A program made the position numbers and the translations under genes. The notes below the pieces were generated by a model. That model saw only the letters and a program-made list of their open reading frames with translations. It did not search any database and had not been told where the DNA came from. From positions 1 through 64,000 of the forward strand of contig JBHJNL010000147.1 in NCBI GenBank assembly GCA_050330855.1: a DNA stretch of 64,000 nt, in the 5' to 3' direction. Shown one piece after another: positions 17,185 through 26,421 of the stretch (positions are counted from its first letter, which is position 1; each line of letters starts with the position of its first letter). This DNA comes from RCC1774 sp050330855. Its GTDB lineage: Bacteria > Cyanobacteriota > Cyanobacteriia > Thermosynechococcales > Thermosynechococcaceae.

Positions 17185-17825
17185 TTCGGTTACTACTGGT
17201 GGACGATCAGGGTATTGTTCGAGAAGGCCTGCGGAGCCTATTAGATGCGAAGCCCGATTTAGAGGTCGTCGGAGAGGCAGAAAACGGTCAGCAGGCGGTT
17301 GAACAAGCTCTTGCCCTCCAGCCCGACGTGATTTTAATGGATGTGCGGATGCCCATCATGGATGGCGTTGCAGCCACTCGAACCCTCCAGGAACAGGCTC
17401 CTCATCTAAAGGTGTTGGTGCTGACTACTTTTGATGAAGATGATTATGTAGCCCGTGCAATGCGTCAGGGGGCCAAGGGCTATCTGCTCAAGGATACGCC
17501 CTCCAATGAACTAGCAGAGGCCATTCGAGCCGTCCAGAAGGGCTATACCCACTTGGGGCCAGGGTTATTTGACAAGGTTATGACCGCCACGACCGAGACG
17601 CCAGCACTGCCCCCTGAGATTCAGGAGCTAACGCCTCGTGAGCTAGAGGTGTTGCAGCTCATTGCCACAGGGAAGAGCAACCGTGAGATTGCCGACACGT
17701 TATATATTTCAGAGCGGACGGTGAAAAATCACGTCAACAGCATTTTGAGACGGCTGAATTTACGAGATCGCACCCAAGCCGCAATCTTAGCAACGAGCCT
17801 ACAGACACTGGGTCATGAAAGTTAG
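17181..17825 (+). CDS. NarL/LuxR-type response regulator
   Basis: 214 aa. The receiver domain has the acidic pair in LLVDDQ, the phospho-acceptor Asp in ILMDVRMP and the conserved Lys in LLKDTPS. The C-terminal LuxR helix-turn-helix starts LTPRELEVLQLIATGKSNRE and contains SERTVKNHVNSILRRL. It is probably a transcription factor phosphorylated by the kinase encoded just upstream. The ATG at 17181 overlaps the kinase stop. A reading 12 codons longer lies inside the kinase gene and is unlikely. Confidence 0.92.
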   Translation: MIRLLLVDDQGIVREGLRSLLDAKPDLEVVGEAENGQQAVEQALALQPDVILMDVRMPIMDGVAATRTLQEQAPHLKVLVLTTFDEDDYVARAMRQGAKGYLLKDTPSNELAEAIRAVQKGYTHLGPGLFDKVMTATTETPALPPEIQELTPRELEVLQLIATGKSNREIADTLYISERTVKNHVNSILRRLNLRDRTQAAILATSLQTLGHES

Positions 17826-18120
17826 ACTCGACGATGAACTATTGATTGTGGCCCAAGACGATTTACCCCAGTTCAAGAAGGGGGGATCGGTGGTTCGCAA
17901 TAACTATTTTTGGGCGATGCGAGCGATCGCTGGCTATGCCCCCCGTCATGGGGATTGGGAGTATGAAATCGAGGTCTGGCTTGCTTTGAAGCGGGTTTTG
18001 CTTGCTTTTCAAGAATCGGGTTATTTAGGCTTATCTGAGACTCAGCTTGAATTTGCCCCAGATGCCACAGACATTCCTGATGTATTGCGGGCCGTTTCGA
18101 CTTGGCAGGCTTTAGAGTAG
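17815..18120 (+). CDS. small protein cotranslated with the response regulator
   Basis: 101 aa whose ATG overlaps the last 11 bases of the response regulator, so it is very likely the third gene of the operon. It has no signal peptide, membrane segment or cysteine. Visible features are WAMRAIAGYAPRHGDWEYEIEVW in two halves and an acidic C-terminal part. Family not recognised. Tight coupling suggests an accessory role in the same signalling pathway. Confidence 0.6.
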   Translation: MKVRLDDELLIVAQDDLPQFKKGGSVVRNNYFWAMRAIAGYAPRHGDWEYEIEVWLALKRVLLAFQESGYLGLSETQLEFAPDATDIPDVLRAVSTWQALE

Positions 18121-18220
18121 ACAACAAACAGCCATGAGATCCTTTTTGAGCCGAGATGCTAGAGCGTTAATGGGAGTAGAGTTAGCGCTGCAATGACACT
18201 CACCTTTGGGATATAAATCC

Positions 18221-18259
18221 ATAAAAAATACCCCTCTATGTAGAGACACAGAGGGGTAT
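18221..18259 (-). terminator. intrinsic terminator of psaA-psaB
   Basis: The arm at 18228-18237 (ATACCCCTCT) pairs perfectly with 18250-18259. Read on the minus strand the hairpin is followed at once by a run of six T residues. It lies 38 bases beyond the psaB stop codon. Confidence 0.85.
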
Positions 18260-18296
18260 CAGGTGCAGCCTAAGCTACTTCAAAGTAGGCTTCAAG

Positions 18297-20513
18297 CTAG
18301 CCAAATTGGCTAGAGGTTGAAGCAATAATGAAAGCAGCATAGGTCAGCACATAGCCGACAGAGAAGTGCGTTAAGCCCACAAGACGAGCTTGAACGATGG
18401 ACAGTGCAACCGGCTTATCCTTCCACTGAATAAGGTTCGCTAGCGGTGTACGCTGATGTGCCCAAACTAGGGTTTCAATCAGCTCTTGCCAGTAACCACG
18501 CCAAGAGATCAAGAACATGAAGCCTGTGGCCCACACCAAGTGACCAAACAGGAACATCCAAGCCCAAACCGCAAGGCTATTCATGCCGAAGGGGTTGTAG
18601 CCATTAATTAACTGCGAGGAATTCGCCCACAGATAATCTCGAAGCCAACCCATCAAATAGGTTGAACTCTCGTTGAACTGAGCCACGTTGCCTTGCCAAA
18701 TGGCGAGATGCTTCCAGTGCCAGTAGAATGTCGTCCACCCAAGGGTGTTGAGCATCCAAAACATAGCAAGGTAGAAGGAATCCCAACCAGAGATATCGCA
18801 AGTGCCGCCCCGACCCGGACCGTCGCAAGGGAAAGCATAGCCGAAGTCTTTTTTGTCCGGCATCAGCTTAGAACCTCTGGCATCCAACGCACCTTTGACC
18901 AAGATCAAAGTAGTGGTATGAAGACCCAGAGCAATGGCGTGGTGAACCAAAAAGTCACCAGGACCGATGGTCAAGAATGGAGACAGAGCGCTACCGCCAC
19001 CATTAACAGCCTCTAGCCAACCGGGTAGCCAAACGGCACCGGGACCAGGAGCATTAAAGGCAATCCCATCTGCATTAGAGAGAAGGGAACTGAATCCATA
19101 CAGAAGCTTACCGTGAGCAGCCTGAATCCACTGAGCAAACACTGGCTCTACTAAGATTTGCTTCTCAGGTGTACCAAAGGCAACAACCACGTCGTTATGA
19201 CAGTAGATGCCGAGGGTATGAAAACCTAAAAGAAGGGAAACCCAGCTCAAGTGGGAGATGATGGCCTCTTTATGTTCAAGAGCGCGAGCTAAGACATTGT
19301 CTTTGTTCGCTTCTGGATCATAATCACGGACGAAGAAAATCGCACCGTGGGCAAAAGCACCCACCATCAAAAAGCCAGCAATGTACTCATGATGCGTAAA
19401 CAACGCAGCTTGAGTCGTATAGTCCTTAGCAATAAATGCATAGGACGGCAACGCATACATATGCTGAGCCACAACGGAGGTGATCACCCCTAGACAAGCT
19501 AGGTGCCAACCCAACTGAAAGTGCAGGGACTCATTGTAGGTATCGTAGATACCTTTGTGAGCATTACCCAGCAAACCTTTAGGAGGATTGTGCGTCTCCA
19601 GGATGTCCTTCATGCTGTGGCCAATCCCAAACTGGGTCTTGTACATATGACCAGCAATGATGAACAGAACTGCGATCGCCAAATGGTGATGCGCAATATC
19701 CGTTAACCACATCGACTCAGTCTGAGGATGGAAACCACCCAAGAAAGTCAAAATTGCAGTTCCGGCTCCTTCACTGGTGCCAAAAATCTGGCCCGCAGTA
19801 TCTGGATTCTGGGCGTAAACGCCCCATCGTCCAGTGAAGAAAGGCGCTAAGCCCGCAGGGTGAGGCATTGTAGTCAAGAAGTTATCCCAACCGACATGCT
19901 GTCCCCGAGCTTCAGGAATTGCAACGTGAACTAAGTGACCGGTCCAAGCCAATGAGCTAACACCAAACAGACCTGCTAGGTGGTGGTTCATCTGTGATTC
20001 AGCATTTCTGAACCAAGCCAAGCTTGGGCGATACTTGGGCTGCAAATGCAGCCAACCGGCAAACAGATAGAAGCAGGAAAGCACCATTAAGAAGATGCAT
20101 CCCATATATAGGTCTGCATTGGTTCGCATACCGATGGTGTACCACCAGTGGTAGACACCGGAGTAAGCGACATCAACAGGGCCAGAGGCTCCCGCCTGCG
20201 TAAACGCATCAATGGCGGGCTGACCAAAGTGAGGATCCCAGATCGCATGAGCGATGGGACGTACGTTCAGAGGATCTTGGATCCACTGCTCAAAGTTGCC
20301 TTGCCAAGCTACATGGAAGATAGTGCCGGAGGCCCACAGGAAAATAATGGCGAGATGACCAAAGTGAGTTGCGAAAATCTTTTGATAAAGATTTTCCTCT
20401 GTCATCCCATCATGGGTTTCAAAGTCGTGGGCTGTGGCAATCCCGTACCAGATCCGACGTGTAGTCGGATCTTGAGCGAGATCTTGGCTAAATTTAGGAA
20501 ATTTAGTTGCCAT
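18297..20513 (-). CDS. psaB: photosystem I P700 apoprotein A2
   Basis: One of the two large PSI core subunits, 738 aa with 11 predicted thylakoid membrane helices, binding half of P700, antenna chlorophylls, phylloquinone and the FX cluster. The cysteine motif CDGPGRGGTC for the [4Fe-4S] FX centre is intact, as is the C-terminal LVWAHQRTPLANLIQW region. It starts 24 bases after the psaA stop, the usual psaAB operon arrangement. It is followed by a strong terminator. Confidence 0.98.
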   Translation of the reverse strand: MATKFPKFSQDLAQDPTTRRIWYGIATAHDFETHDGMTEENLYQKIFATHFGHLAIIFLWASGTIFHVAWQGNFEQWIQDPLNVRPIAHAIWDPHFGQPAIDAFTQAGASGPVDVAYSGVYHWWYTIGMRTNADLYMGCIFLMVLSCFYLFAGWLHLQPKYRPSLAWFRNAESQMNHHLAGLFGVSSLAWTGHLVHVAIPEARGQHVGWDNFLTTMPHPAGLAPFFTGRWGVYAQNPDTAGQIFGTSEGAGTAILTFLGGFHPQTESMWLTDIAHHHLAIAVLFIIAGHMYKTQFGIGHSMKDILETHNPPKGLLGNAHKGIYDTYNESLHFQLGWHLACLGVITSVVAQHMYALPSYAFIAKDYTTQAALFTHHEYIAGFLMVGAFAHGAIFFVRDYDPEANKDNVLARALEHKEAIISHLSWVSLLLGFHTLGIYCHNDVVVAFGTPEKQILVEPVFAQWIQAAHGKLLYGFSSLLSNADGIAFNAPGPGAVWLPGWLEAVNGGGSALSPFLTIGPGDFLVHHAIALGLHTTTLILVKGALDARGSKLMPDKKDFGYAFPCDGPGRGGTCDISGWDSFYLAMFWMLNTLGWTTFYWHWKHLAIWQGNVAQFNESSTYLMGWLRDYLWANSSQLINGYNPFGMNSLAVWAWMFLFGHLVWATGFMFLISWRGYWQELIETLVWAHQRTPLANLIQWKDKPVALSIVQARLVGLTHFSVGYVLTYAAFIIASTSSQFG

Positions 20514-20537
20514 AACTGTTTAGAGTCCTTCTCGCTC

Positions 20538-22772
20538 CTATCCTACTGAAATCATTCGAGCCAGGAAGAATGCCCAGGTTGTGGCAATTCCGCCTACAAG
20601 ATAGTGGGTGACCCCAACCGCACGGCCTTGAATAATACTCAAAGCGCGAGGCTGAATGGCGGGAGCAACCTTGAGCTTGTTATGAGCCCAAACGATTGAT
20701 TCAATCAGCTCTTGCCAATAACCACGGCCACTAAACAAGAACATGAGACTGAAGGCCCATAGGAAGTGAGCAGCCAAGAACATCAGACCATAGGCCGACA
20801 GAGCTGTCCCATAGGAGTTGATCACCTGAGGCGTTTGCGCCCATAGGAAATCTCTCAGCCAACCGTTGATGCAAATTGCACTCTGGGCAAAGTTCCCACC
20901 GGTAATATGCGAGACCGTGCCGCTGTCTGAGACCGTACCCCACACATCGGACTGCATTTTCCAACTAAAGTGAAAAATCGCAACCGAGATGGAGTTATAC
21001 ATCCAGAACAGACCGAGGAACACATGGTCCCAAGCAGAAACCTGGCAGGTGCCGCCCCGACCCGGACCATCGCAAGGGAATCTAAAGCCAAGACTACCCT
21101 TGTCTGGAATGAGGCGAGAGCTACGGGCATATAAAACACCCTTCAGCAGAATGAGCACCGTCACGTGGATGGTGAAGGCATGGATATGGTGAACCATGAA
21201 ATCGGCAGTTCCCAAAGGAATTGCGCTCATGGCAACCTTACCGCCAACGGCAACTGTGTCACCGCCCCAAACAACGCTGGTGGCAGCCTCAGCCAATGGT
21301 GCACGAGCAGAACCTGCCGCAGATGCATTAATGGACTGAACCCACTGAGCGAACACAGGTTGAATCTGAATCGCGGTGTCAGAGAACATATCCTGGGGAC
21401 GACCCAGCGCTCTCATGGTGTCATTGTGAATGTACAGACCAAAGCTATGAAAGCCCAGCCAGATACAAACCCAGTTCAGATGAGAGATGATGGCATCCCG
21501 ATGTCTGAGAACCCTATCAAGCAGGTTGTTTTGGTTAACAGCAGGATCGTAGTCACGAACCATGAAGATGCCCGCGTGGGCACCCGCGCCACAGATAATC
21601 AATCCACCAATCCACATGTGGTGCGTGTAGATAGATAGCTGTGTTGCGTAATCTGTCGCCAGATAAGGGTAGGGCGGCATAGAGTACATATGCTGTGCCA
21701 CAACAATGCTGAGAGAACCGAGCAGAGCCAGGTTTACAGCCAGTTGCGCGTGCCAAGAAGTCGTCATGACTTCGTAAAGACCCTTATGACCGCTGCCGGT
21801 GAAGGGACCCTTGTGGCCTTCCAGAATTTCCTTCATGCTGTGGCCGATGCCCCAATTGGTGCGGTACATATGACCGGCAACAATTAAAAGCACACCTAAC
21901 GCTAGGTGGTGGTGGGCCACATCGGTTAACCAAAGACTTCCTGTTGTCGGGTTAAGACCACCCTTGAAAGTGAGGAAGTCGGAGTAAACACCCCAGTTAA
22001 GCGTGAAGAAGGGGCCTATTCCCTGAGCAAAGCTGGGGAACAGATCTGCCATAAAGGCTTTATCCATGACGTAGGAACGAGCCAACGGAATATCCGTTAT
22101 CCCTGAATCGAGCATGGTGTTGACAGGCAACGACACGTGAATCAGGTGACCGGCCCAACCTAATGAACCACAGCCCAGCAAAACCGCTAGGTGATGATTC
22201 ATCATGGCCTCTACATTCTGGAACCATTCCAGAGAGGGAGCTGCTTTATGGTAGTGAAAAAAGCCGCCGTGAAAGACTAATCCAGCCATCACGAGTGCCC
22301 CAATGGCGAGGCAGGTCAGCTCATAGGAGGTTGTAATCCCCCATGCACGCCAGATTTGGAAGAAGCCAGAGGTAATCTGAATTCCGTGGTAACCACCACC
22401 CAAATCAGCGTTTAAAATATCTTGACCCACGATGGGCCAAACGACCTGGGCACCTGGCTTAATACCAGTAGGATTAGCCAGCCAAGCCTCGTAGTTTGAA
22501 AAGCGGGCCCCATGGTAGAAGGAGCCGCTTAACCAAACGAAGATCACCGCCAAGTGGCCGAAATGGGCACTAAAAACTTTGCGTGAAATATCTTCTAGAT
22601 TGGTATTTTTATGTGTATCAAAGTCGTGAGCGAGAGCATGGAGGTTCCAAATCCACGTGGTGGTTTTAGGCCCCTTTTCTAGAGTCTTGTGAAAATGACC
22701 AGCTTTTGACATGACGTCAAGATCTGCTTTCACCGCCGCTCTAGTCTCTCGCCCCCCTGGGCTAGTTGTCAT
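20538..22772 (-). CDS. psaA: photosystem I P700 apoprotein A1
   Basis: Partner of PsaB in the PSI core, with 11 predicted helices and the FX-binding motif CDGPGRGGTC. The 744-aa product begins at the ATG at 22772, seven bases after GGAGAG; an ATG eight codons upstream is possible. The N-terminal stromal segment (TTSPGGRETRAAVKADLD) is somewhat short compared with the roughly 750-755 aa of many cyanobacteria, and one helical stretch reads VFHGGFFHYHKAAPSLEWF. The C-terminal half is canonical. First gene of psaAB, with a long upstream region carrying a palindrome. Confidence 0.98.
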   Translation of the reverse strand: MTTSPGGRETRAAVKADLDVMSKAGHFHKTLEKGPKTTTWIWNLHALAHDFDTHKNTNLEDISRKVFSAHFGHLAVIFVWLSGSFYHGARFSNYEAWLANPTGIKPGAQVVWPIVGQDILNADLGGGYHGIQITSGFFQIWRAWGITTSYELTCLAIGALVMAGLVFHGGFFHYHKAAPSLEWFQNVEAMMNHHLAVLLGCGSLGWAGHLIHVSLPVNTMLDSGITDIPLARSYVMDKAFMADLFPSFAQGIGPFFTLNWGVYSDFLTFKGGLNPTTGSLWLTDVAHHHLALGVLLIVAGHMYRTNWGIGHSMKEILEGHKGPFTGSGHKGLYEVMTTSWHAQLAVNLALLGSLSIVVAQHMYSMPPYPYLATDYATQLSIYTHHMWIGGLIICGAGAHAGIFMVRDYDPAVNQNNLLDRVLRHRDAIISHLNWVCIWLGFHSFGLYIHNDTMRALGRPQDMFSDTAIQIQPVFAQWVQSINASAAGSARAPLAEAATSVVWGGDTVAVGGKVAMSAIPLGTADFMVHHIHAFTIHVTVLILLKGVLYARSSRLIPDKGSLGFRFPCDGPGRGGTCQVSAWDHVFLGLFWMYNSISVAIFHFSWKMQSDVWGTVSDSGTVSHITGGNFAQSAICINGWLRDFLWAQTPQVINSYGTALSAYGLMFLAAHFLWAFSLMFLFSGRGYWQELIESIVWAHNKLKVAPAIQPRALSIIQGRAVGVTHYLVGGIATTWAFFLARMISVG

Positions 22773-23399
22773 TGAGACTCTCCTCTCTTTAGACAAGCAA
22801 GGAACGAAGACATGCCTTCCTGAACGATTCTGGGACTAGACTCAGCCTCTGCGACACAGAGAGCCAATGACATAGATAGAAAGTTCAAGCGCATGAATGT
22901 ATCCATATATAACGTCATTTTGGCTTTACATTCCGTTAGTGACGGAATGATTACTGTGAAGTGCAGAGCACTGGGTACAGGTCTAGGAACCGCACGAAAG
23001 GGGTTCTCTCTATGAAATTACAGGAGTCAAGCCGTGTTTTTCTAGGGAATTAACATTAATTAAGGTGCTGGGGCGATGAAAGCCTGATTACTCGTTAGGA
23101 ACAAAGGTTTACGAAAGGTCGAGCAATCTTCATATAAAGCAAACAAACGTATTCAAATTTAGTGTTGCAAAACGCTAGTTTTTGCTTGCTGGGCTTTGTT
23201 GTGAATCGCGATGATGGTCTATCTGCTTTTGTGGAGGGGCGGTTGATGATTATCGGTTGGCGGTGAGAGAGTTCCTGCTTTGTCGGGGCTGGCGGTGTAG
23301 GATTTTCCGGTATAGTGCCCCTAGGGCGGTAGCTTTAGGTTTATTTGTCTCGGGAGTGTGCGCGACGTGGGTGATAACGGCAAGCGGTGGACTGGGGTG
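22773..23399. other. psaA upstream region shared with a divergent gene
   Basis: About 630 bases without a gene, between divergently transcribed psaA and the secreted-protein gene at 23400. It must hold the psaAB promoter and leader. The visible elements are the palindrome and HLR1-like sequence listed at 22925-22949. The right half has no recognised structure. Confidence 0.5.
22925..22949. promoter_or_regulatory. palindrome overlapping an HLR1-like half-site upstream of psaA
   Basis: CATTCCGT (22929-22936) and ACGGAATG (22942-22949) form a perfect inverted repeat with a 5-base spacer. The overlapping TTTACATT-CC-GTTAGTGA (22925-22942) matches the first half of the HLR1 consensus for RpaB fully and the second half partly. 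It lies 153 bases before the psaA start, where light-dependent psaAB regulation is known to act in other cyanobacteria. Confidence 0.4.
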
Positions 23400-24572
23400 A
23401 TGTGGCTCAAACGATTGATGCTCATGTGTGCGGTGGGATTGCTTGCGATCGCATCAGGCAATGCGATCTCTGGCACCCCAGACGCGGGGCTATTCTCTAA
23501 ATTTCAGGCCAACCCAAGCACCAAGATTGTTGAAGTTTCACCCTCTGAAACCATCCAAGCCCTGCGTTCTGCCCTAGATTCACGTCAACCCCACGTCAAA
23601 ATCCTTAGTCCACGATCTGAGGAAGTGGTGCAAGATAATCGCGTCAAAGTGAAGCTTCAAGTTGAAGACCTCCCGATTTTTAAGGATGAAGATTTCGGGC
23701 TTGGCCCCCACCTGCATCTTTTTGTTGACGATCAGCCCTACAGCGCGATTTACGACATCGACGAGCCTTGGCTCCTTGAAGATTTAGAGCCAGGAACCCA
23801 CACATTACGGGTATTAGCAGCCTATCCTTGGTTCGAAAGCTTTAAGAATCAAAACGCCTACGCGCATGTGACCTTCCATGTATTTACAAAAACCAACGAT
23901 AATCACCCGAATACCACCCAACGGCTCCTAACCTACAACCAGCCGCAGGATGTCTATGACGCAGAGCCAGTGATGTTAGATTTTTTCATTAGTGGTGAGC
24001 CTGCAGCCCAGAAGCCCACATCAGCACAGGTCAGGGTGACGATTAATGACACCAGCTTTCTAGTTAACGGTGAGAAAACGCTCTACCTCAGCGGTTTTAA
24101 ACCCGGTAAAAACTGGGTACGCCTAGAATTATTAGACGATCAAGGCCGTGCCGTTGACAACATCTATAACGCACCCGTTCGACTGGTTGATCTTCGAGAC
24201 AATGCCCCGGCCCCTCTAGCGCAAATTAATCAAGGGAGTCTAACAGCGGCAAAGGTCCGAGGCATTGTTGATCCCAACTATGTCCCTGAGCCAGCAGTCT
24301 TGCCGGTTGTTCCGGCTCTTGAACCCATTACCGACCCCACTGGCGACTCCACTGAAGACATCTCCACTGAAACCAAATCCACTGCAATCGCGCCCGCACA
24401 GCAGGAAGCATCCCAGGCCTTGCCAGAGAACCAAGAAAGGGAGTCAAGGGCAGCTCAAGGCACCCAACTCACTCCAGAGACCCTAGAACCACTTAAAGGA
24501 AATCTCTCTGTCTCAGATCCTGCGTCCCCAGCTCAAGACGGAATAGAGGCATCCCCCCTTCAGCAGCGGTAG
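23400..24572 (+). CDS. conserved secreted protein with Ig-like folds and Pro/Glu-rich tail
   Basis: 390 aa from the ATG at 23400; a GTG 14 codons upstream is the alternative. The signal peptide spans about residues 1-24. Residues about 60-165 hold an Ig-like domain with GPHLHLFVDDQPYSAIYD, and a second such domain (about 185-270) contains YLSGFKPGKNWVRLELLDD. The last 120 residues are Pro/Glu/Gln/Ser-rich and probably disordered. It resembles conserved cyanobacterial periplasmic proteins without assigned function. No operon partner is evident. Confidence 0.7.
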   Translation: MWLKRLMLMCAVGLLAIASGNAISGTPDAGLFSKFQANPSTKIVEVSPSETIQALRSALDSRQPHVKILSPRSEEVVQDNRVKVKLQVEDLPIFKDEDFGLGPHLHLFVDDQPYSAIYDIDEPWLLEDLEPGTHTLRVLAAYPWFESFKNQNAYAHVTFHVFTKTNDNHPNTTQRLLTYNQPQDVYDAEPVMLDFFISGEPAAQKPTSAQVRVTINDTSFLVNGEKTLYLSGFKPGKNWVRLELLDDQGRAVDNIYNAPVRLVDLRDNAPAPLAQINQGSLTAAKVRGIVDPNYVPEPAVLPVVPALEPITDPTGDSTEDISTETKSTAIAPAQQEASQALPENQERESRAAQGTQLTPETLEPLKGNLSVSDPASPAQDGIEASPLQQR

Positions 24573-24724
24573 ACACCCTTAAGGCAAGCGATCCGTCTGA
24601 TCCGGATCCCTTGACAATGCCGGAAATGCCGCTGGATTAGGCCTAGCTAACAGTCATCCAGAGATATTCTCAAGCGTGGTTATCTGTGGATGACCTGACG
24701 TTATATTGGCGAAAGTTCGGGATT

Positions 24725-24783
24725 TCGGTAGTTTTACGGATAGTATTTTACGGTGGGGCCAGTACACTCGGTAGTTATACGGA
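24725..24783 (+). repeat. direct repeat upstream of the kinase-GUN4 gene
   Basis: TCGGTAGTTTTACGGA (24725-24740) and TCGGTAGTTATACGGA (24768-24783) agree at 15 of 16 positions with a 43-base period, four helical turns. A partial TTTTACGGT lies between them. The pair ends 67 bases before the ATG of the kinase, a fitting position for an operator. Confidence 0.45.
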
Positions 24784-24850
24784 GCAGTTTCTGCCGGTGT
24801 GGGGTCACCTTATCTTGCTGCTGGTCGCTTTATCGCCATAATTTAAAACA

Positions 24851-26368
24851 ATGCCGCAATCTCAGGCCAGCTCTTCGACCGATCCGCAGCCTTGTCTCTC
24901 TACTGATGAGCGGGTGGTGTCTTGGAAGATGACTCAATGTCTCAACCCTGACTGCCTGCATTCCAACCCCGACAATACAGATCTTTGTCAGCGCTGTGGC
25001 GCTAAGTTGCTACTGGGCGATCGCTATCGAGCGATTAGATCGATTGGTTCGGGTGGTTTTGCCTGTACCTTTGCCGCCGTAGATGAGCATCGATTGCAAA
25101 CCCCCTGCGTGATTAAACAATTTCTGCCTCGCCAGCAAAACCACGAAATTCTGCAGACCTCTATCAATCTCTTTCGACAGGAAGCCCATATTCTCAAAGC
25201 ATTGGGCAGTCATCGACAAATTCCATCACTGCTGGCCTTTTTTGAGCAAGAGAATCGCTTTTATTTGGTCCAAGACTTTATTGAGGGTCAGAGCCTCTTC
25301 GAGAGTTTGACCCAGCAGGGAGCAGTCAGTGAGGAGCAGGTACGTGATATCTTCGGCCAGCTTTTGCCTATTTTGCAGTTTGTGCATCAAAAACAGGTCA
25401 TTCATCGAGATATTAAACTCAGCAACATTATCCGACAACCTAATCAGAAGCTGGTCTTGATCGACTTTGGTGGTTCGATACAGACCAACACAAGCTTTCG
25501 TTCAATTACCGGTACGCCGGGGTATGCCCCCCCAGAACAGTTGCGAGGACAGGTTGTTCCCGCCAGCGATCTCTATAGCCTGGGGGTTGCCAGCTTGCGG
25601 TTGCTAACCGCAGAGTTGCCCCAGGATGATGGATCTGATCCTCTCTTCGATCAACAGCGCCAGCAATGGCAGATCCCTGATTTCGTTAGCCCTGAGCTTC
25701 GCCAGATTTTGGTGAAATTGCTGCAGCCTCAGGTGAAGGAGCGTTACGCCTCAGCCACCGAGGTGTTAGAGGCATTGGCTGTGATAGACGCCCCATCAGA
25801 ACCCATTGAAGCGTTGTACTCGCCTGTTGCGGTGCCCGTCAAGCCTCAAATATTGCTGCACAGTGAAGTGGGCCTCGACTATCAACGATTGCAGGATCTC
25901 TTGATGGATCAAAACTACAGAGAGGCGGATCAAGAAACGTGGCATCTGATGCTGCAGGCTACCGAGCGACAGGCAGAGGGCTGCTTAGACTTGCGATCGC
26001 TTCGTCAGTTCCCGCAGGTTGACTTAACCACCATCGATCAGCTCTGGCAAGGGCTAAGTCAGGGCCGATTTGGCTTCACGGTGCAAAAGCAGATTTATCA
26101 AAGTCTGGGGGGGAAAGCGATCTTTAATTACCCCGTTTGGGCTGCATTTGGTCAGCAGATGGGCTGGTTGAGCGCAGGTCAATGGCTCCACTATGGTGAC
26201 TTAAATTTTAGCCCTCAAGCTCCCCGGGGGAGCTTTCCTGCCTACTGTGCCGATCCTTTAAATCGGAACGGTTTTGCCAGAGGGGTCTGCGGATGGTGGC
26301 GGCTTGGCTTCAACACGCTATTAGAAAGACTCGAAGATCCAGTCCTCGACTCAGATTTTTGGGCTTGA
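24851..26368 (+). CDS. Ser/Thr protein kinase with zinc ribbon and GUN4 domain
   Basis: 505 aa. A four-cysteine zinc ribbon (CLNPDC...CQRCG, residues about 30-53) precedes a Hanks-type kinase: Gly-loop IGSGGFACTF, catalytic VIHRDIKLSN, IDFGG in place of DFG, and GTPGYAPPEQ. From about residue 338 to the end lies a GUN4 domain with DYQRLQDLLMDQNYREADQE, FPQVDLTTIDQLW and RFGFTVQKQIYQ. GUN4 proteins bind porphyrins and stimulate Mg-chelatase, so this may be a tetrapyrrole-sensing kinase. The start could also be the ATG at 24929, just before the zinc ribbon. Confidence 0.88.
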   Translation: MPQSQASSSTDPQPCLSTDERVVSWKMTQCLNPDCLHSNPDNTDLCQRCGAKLLLGDRYRAIRSIGSGGFACTFAAVDEHRLQTPCVIKQFLPRQQNHEILQTSINLFRQEAHILKALGSHRQIPSLLAFFEQENRFYLVQDFIEGQSLFESLTQQGAVSEEQVRDIFGQLLPILQFVHQKQVIHRDIKLSNIIRQPNQKLVLIDFGGSIQTNTSFRSITGTPGYAPPEQLRGQVVPASDLYSLGVASLRLLTAELPQDDGSDPLFDQQRQQWQIPDFVSPELRQILVKLLQPQVKERYASATEVLEALAVIDAPSEPIEALYSPVAVPVKPQILLHSEVGLDYQRLQDLLMDQNYREADQETWHLMLQATERQAEGCLDLRSLRQFPQVDLTTIDQLWQGLSQGRFGFTVQKQIYQSLGGKAIFNYPVWAAFGQQMGWLSAGQWLHYGDLNFSPQAPRGSFPAYCADPLNRNGFARGVCGWWRLGFNTLLERLEDPVLDSDFWA

Positions 26369-26421
26369 GCCTCTATTTCCCCTGCAAGCAATTTAAGTCT
26401 GTACCATTGGGAGAGTGAGGG

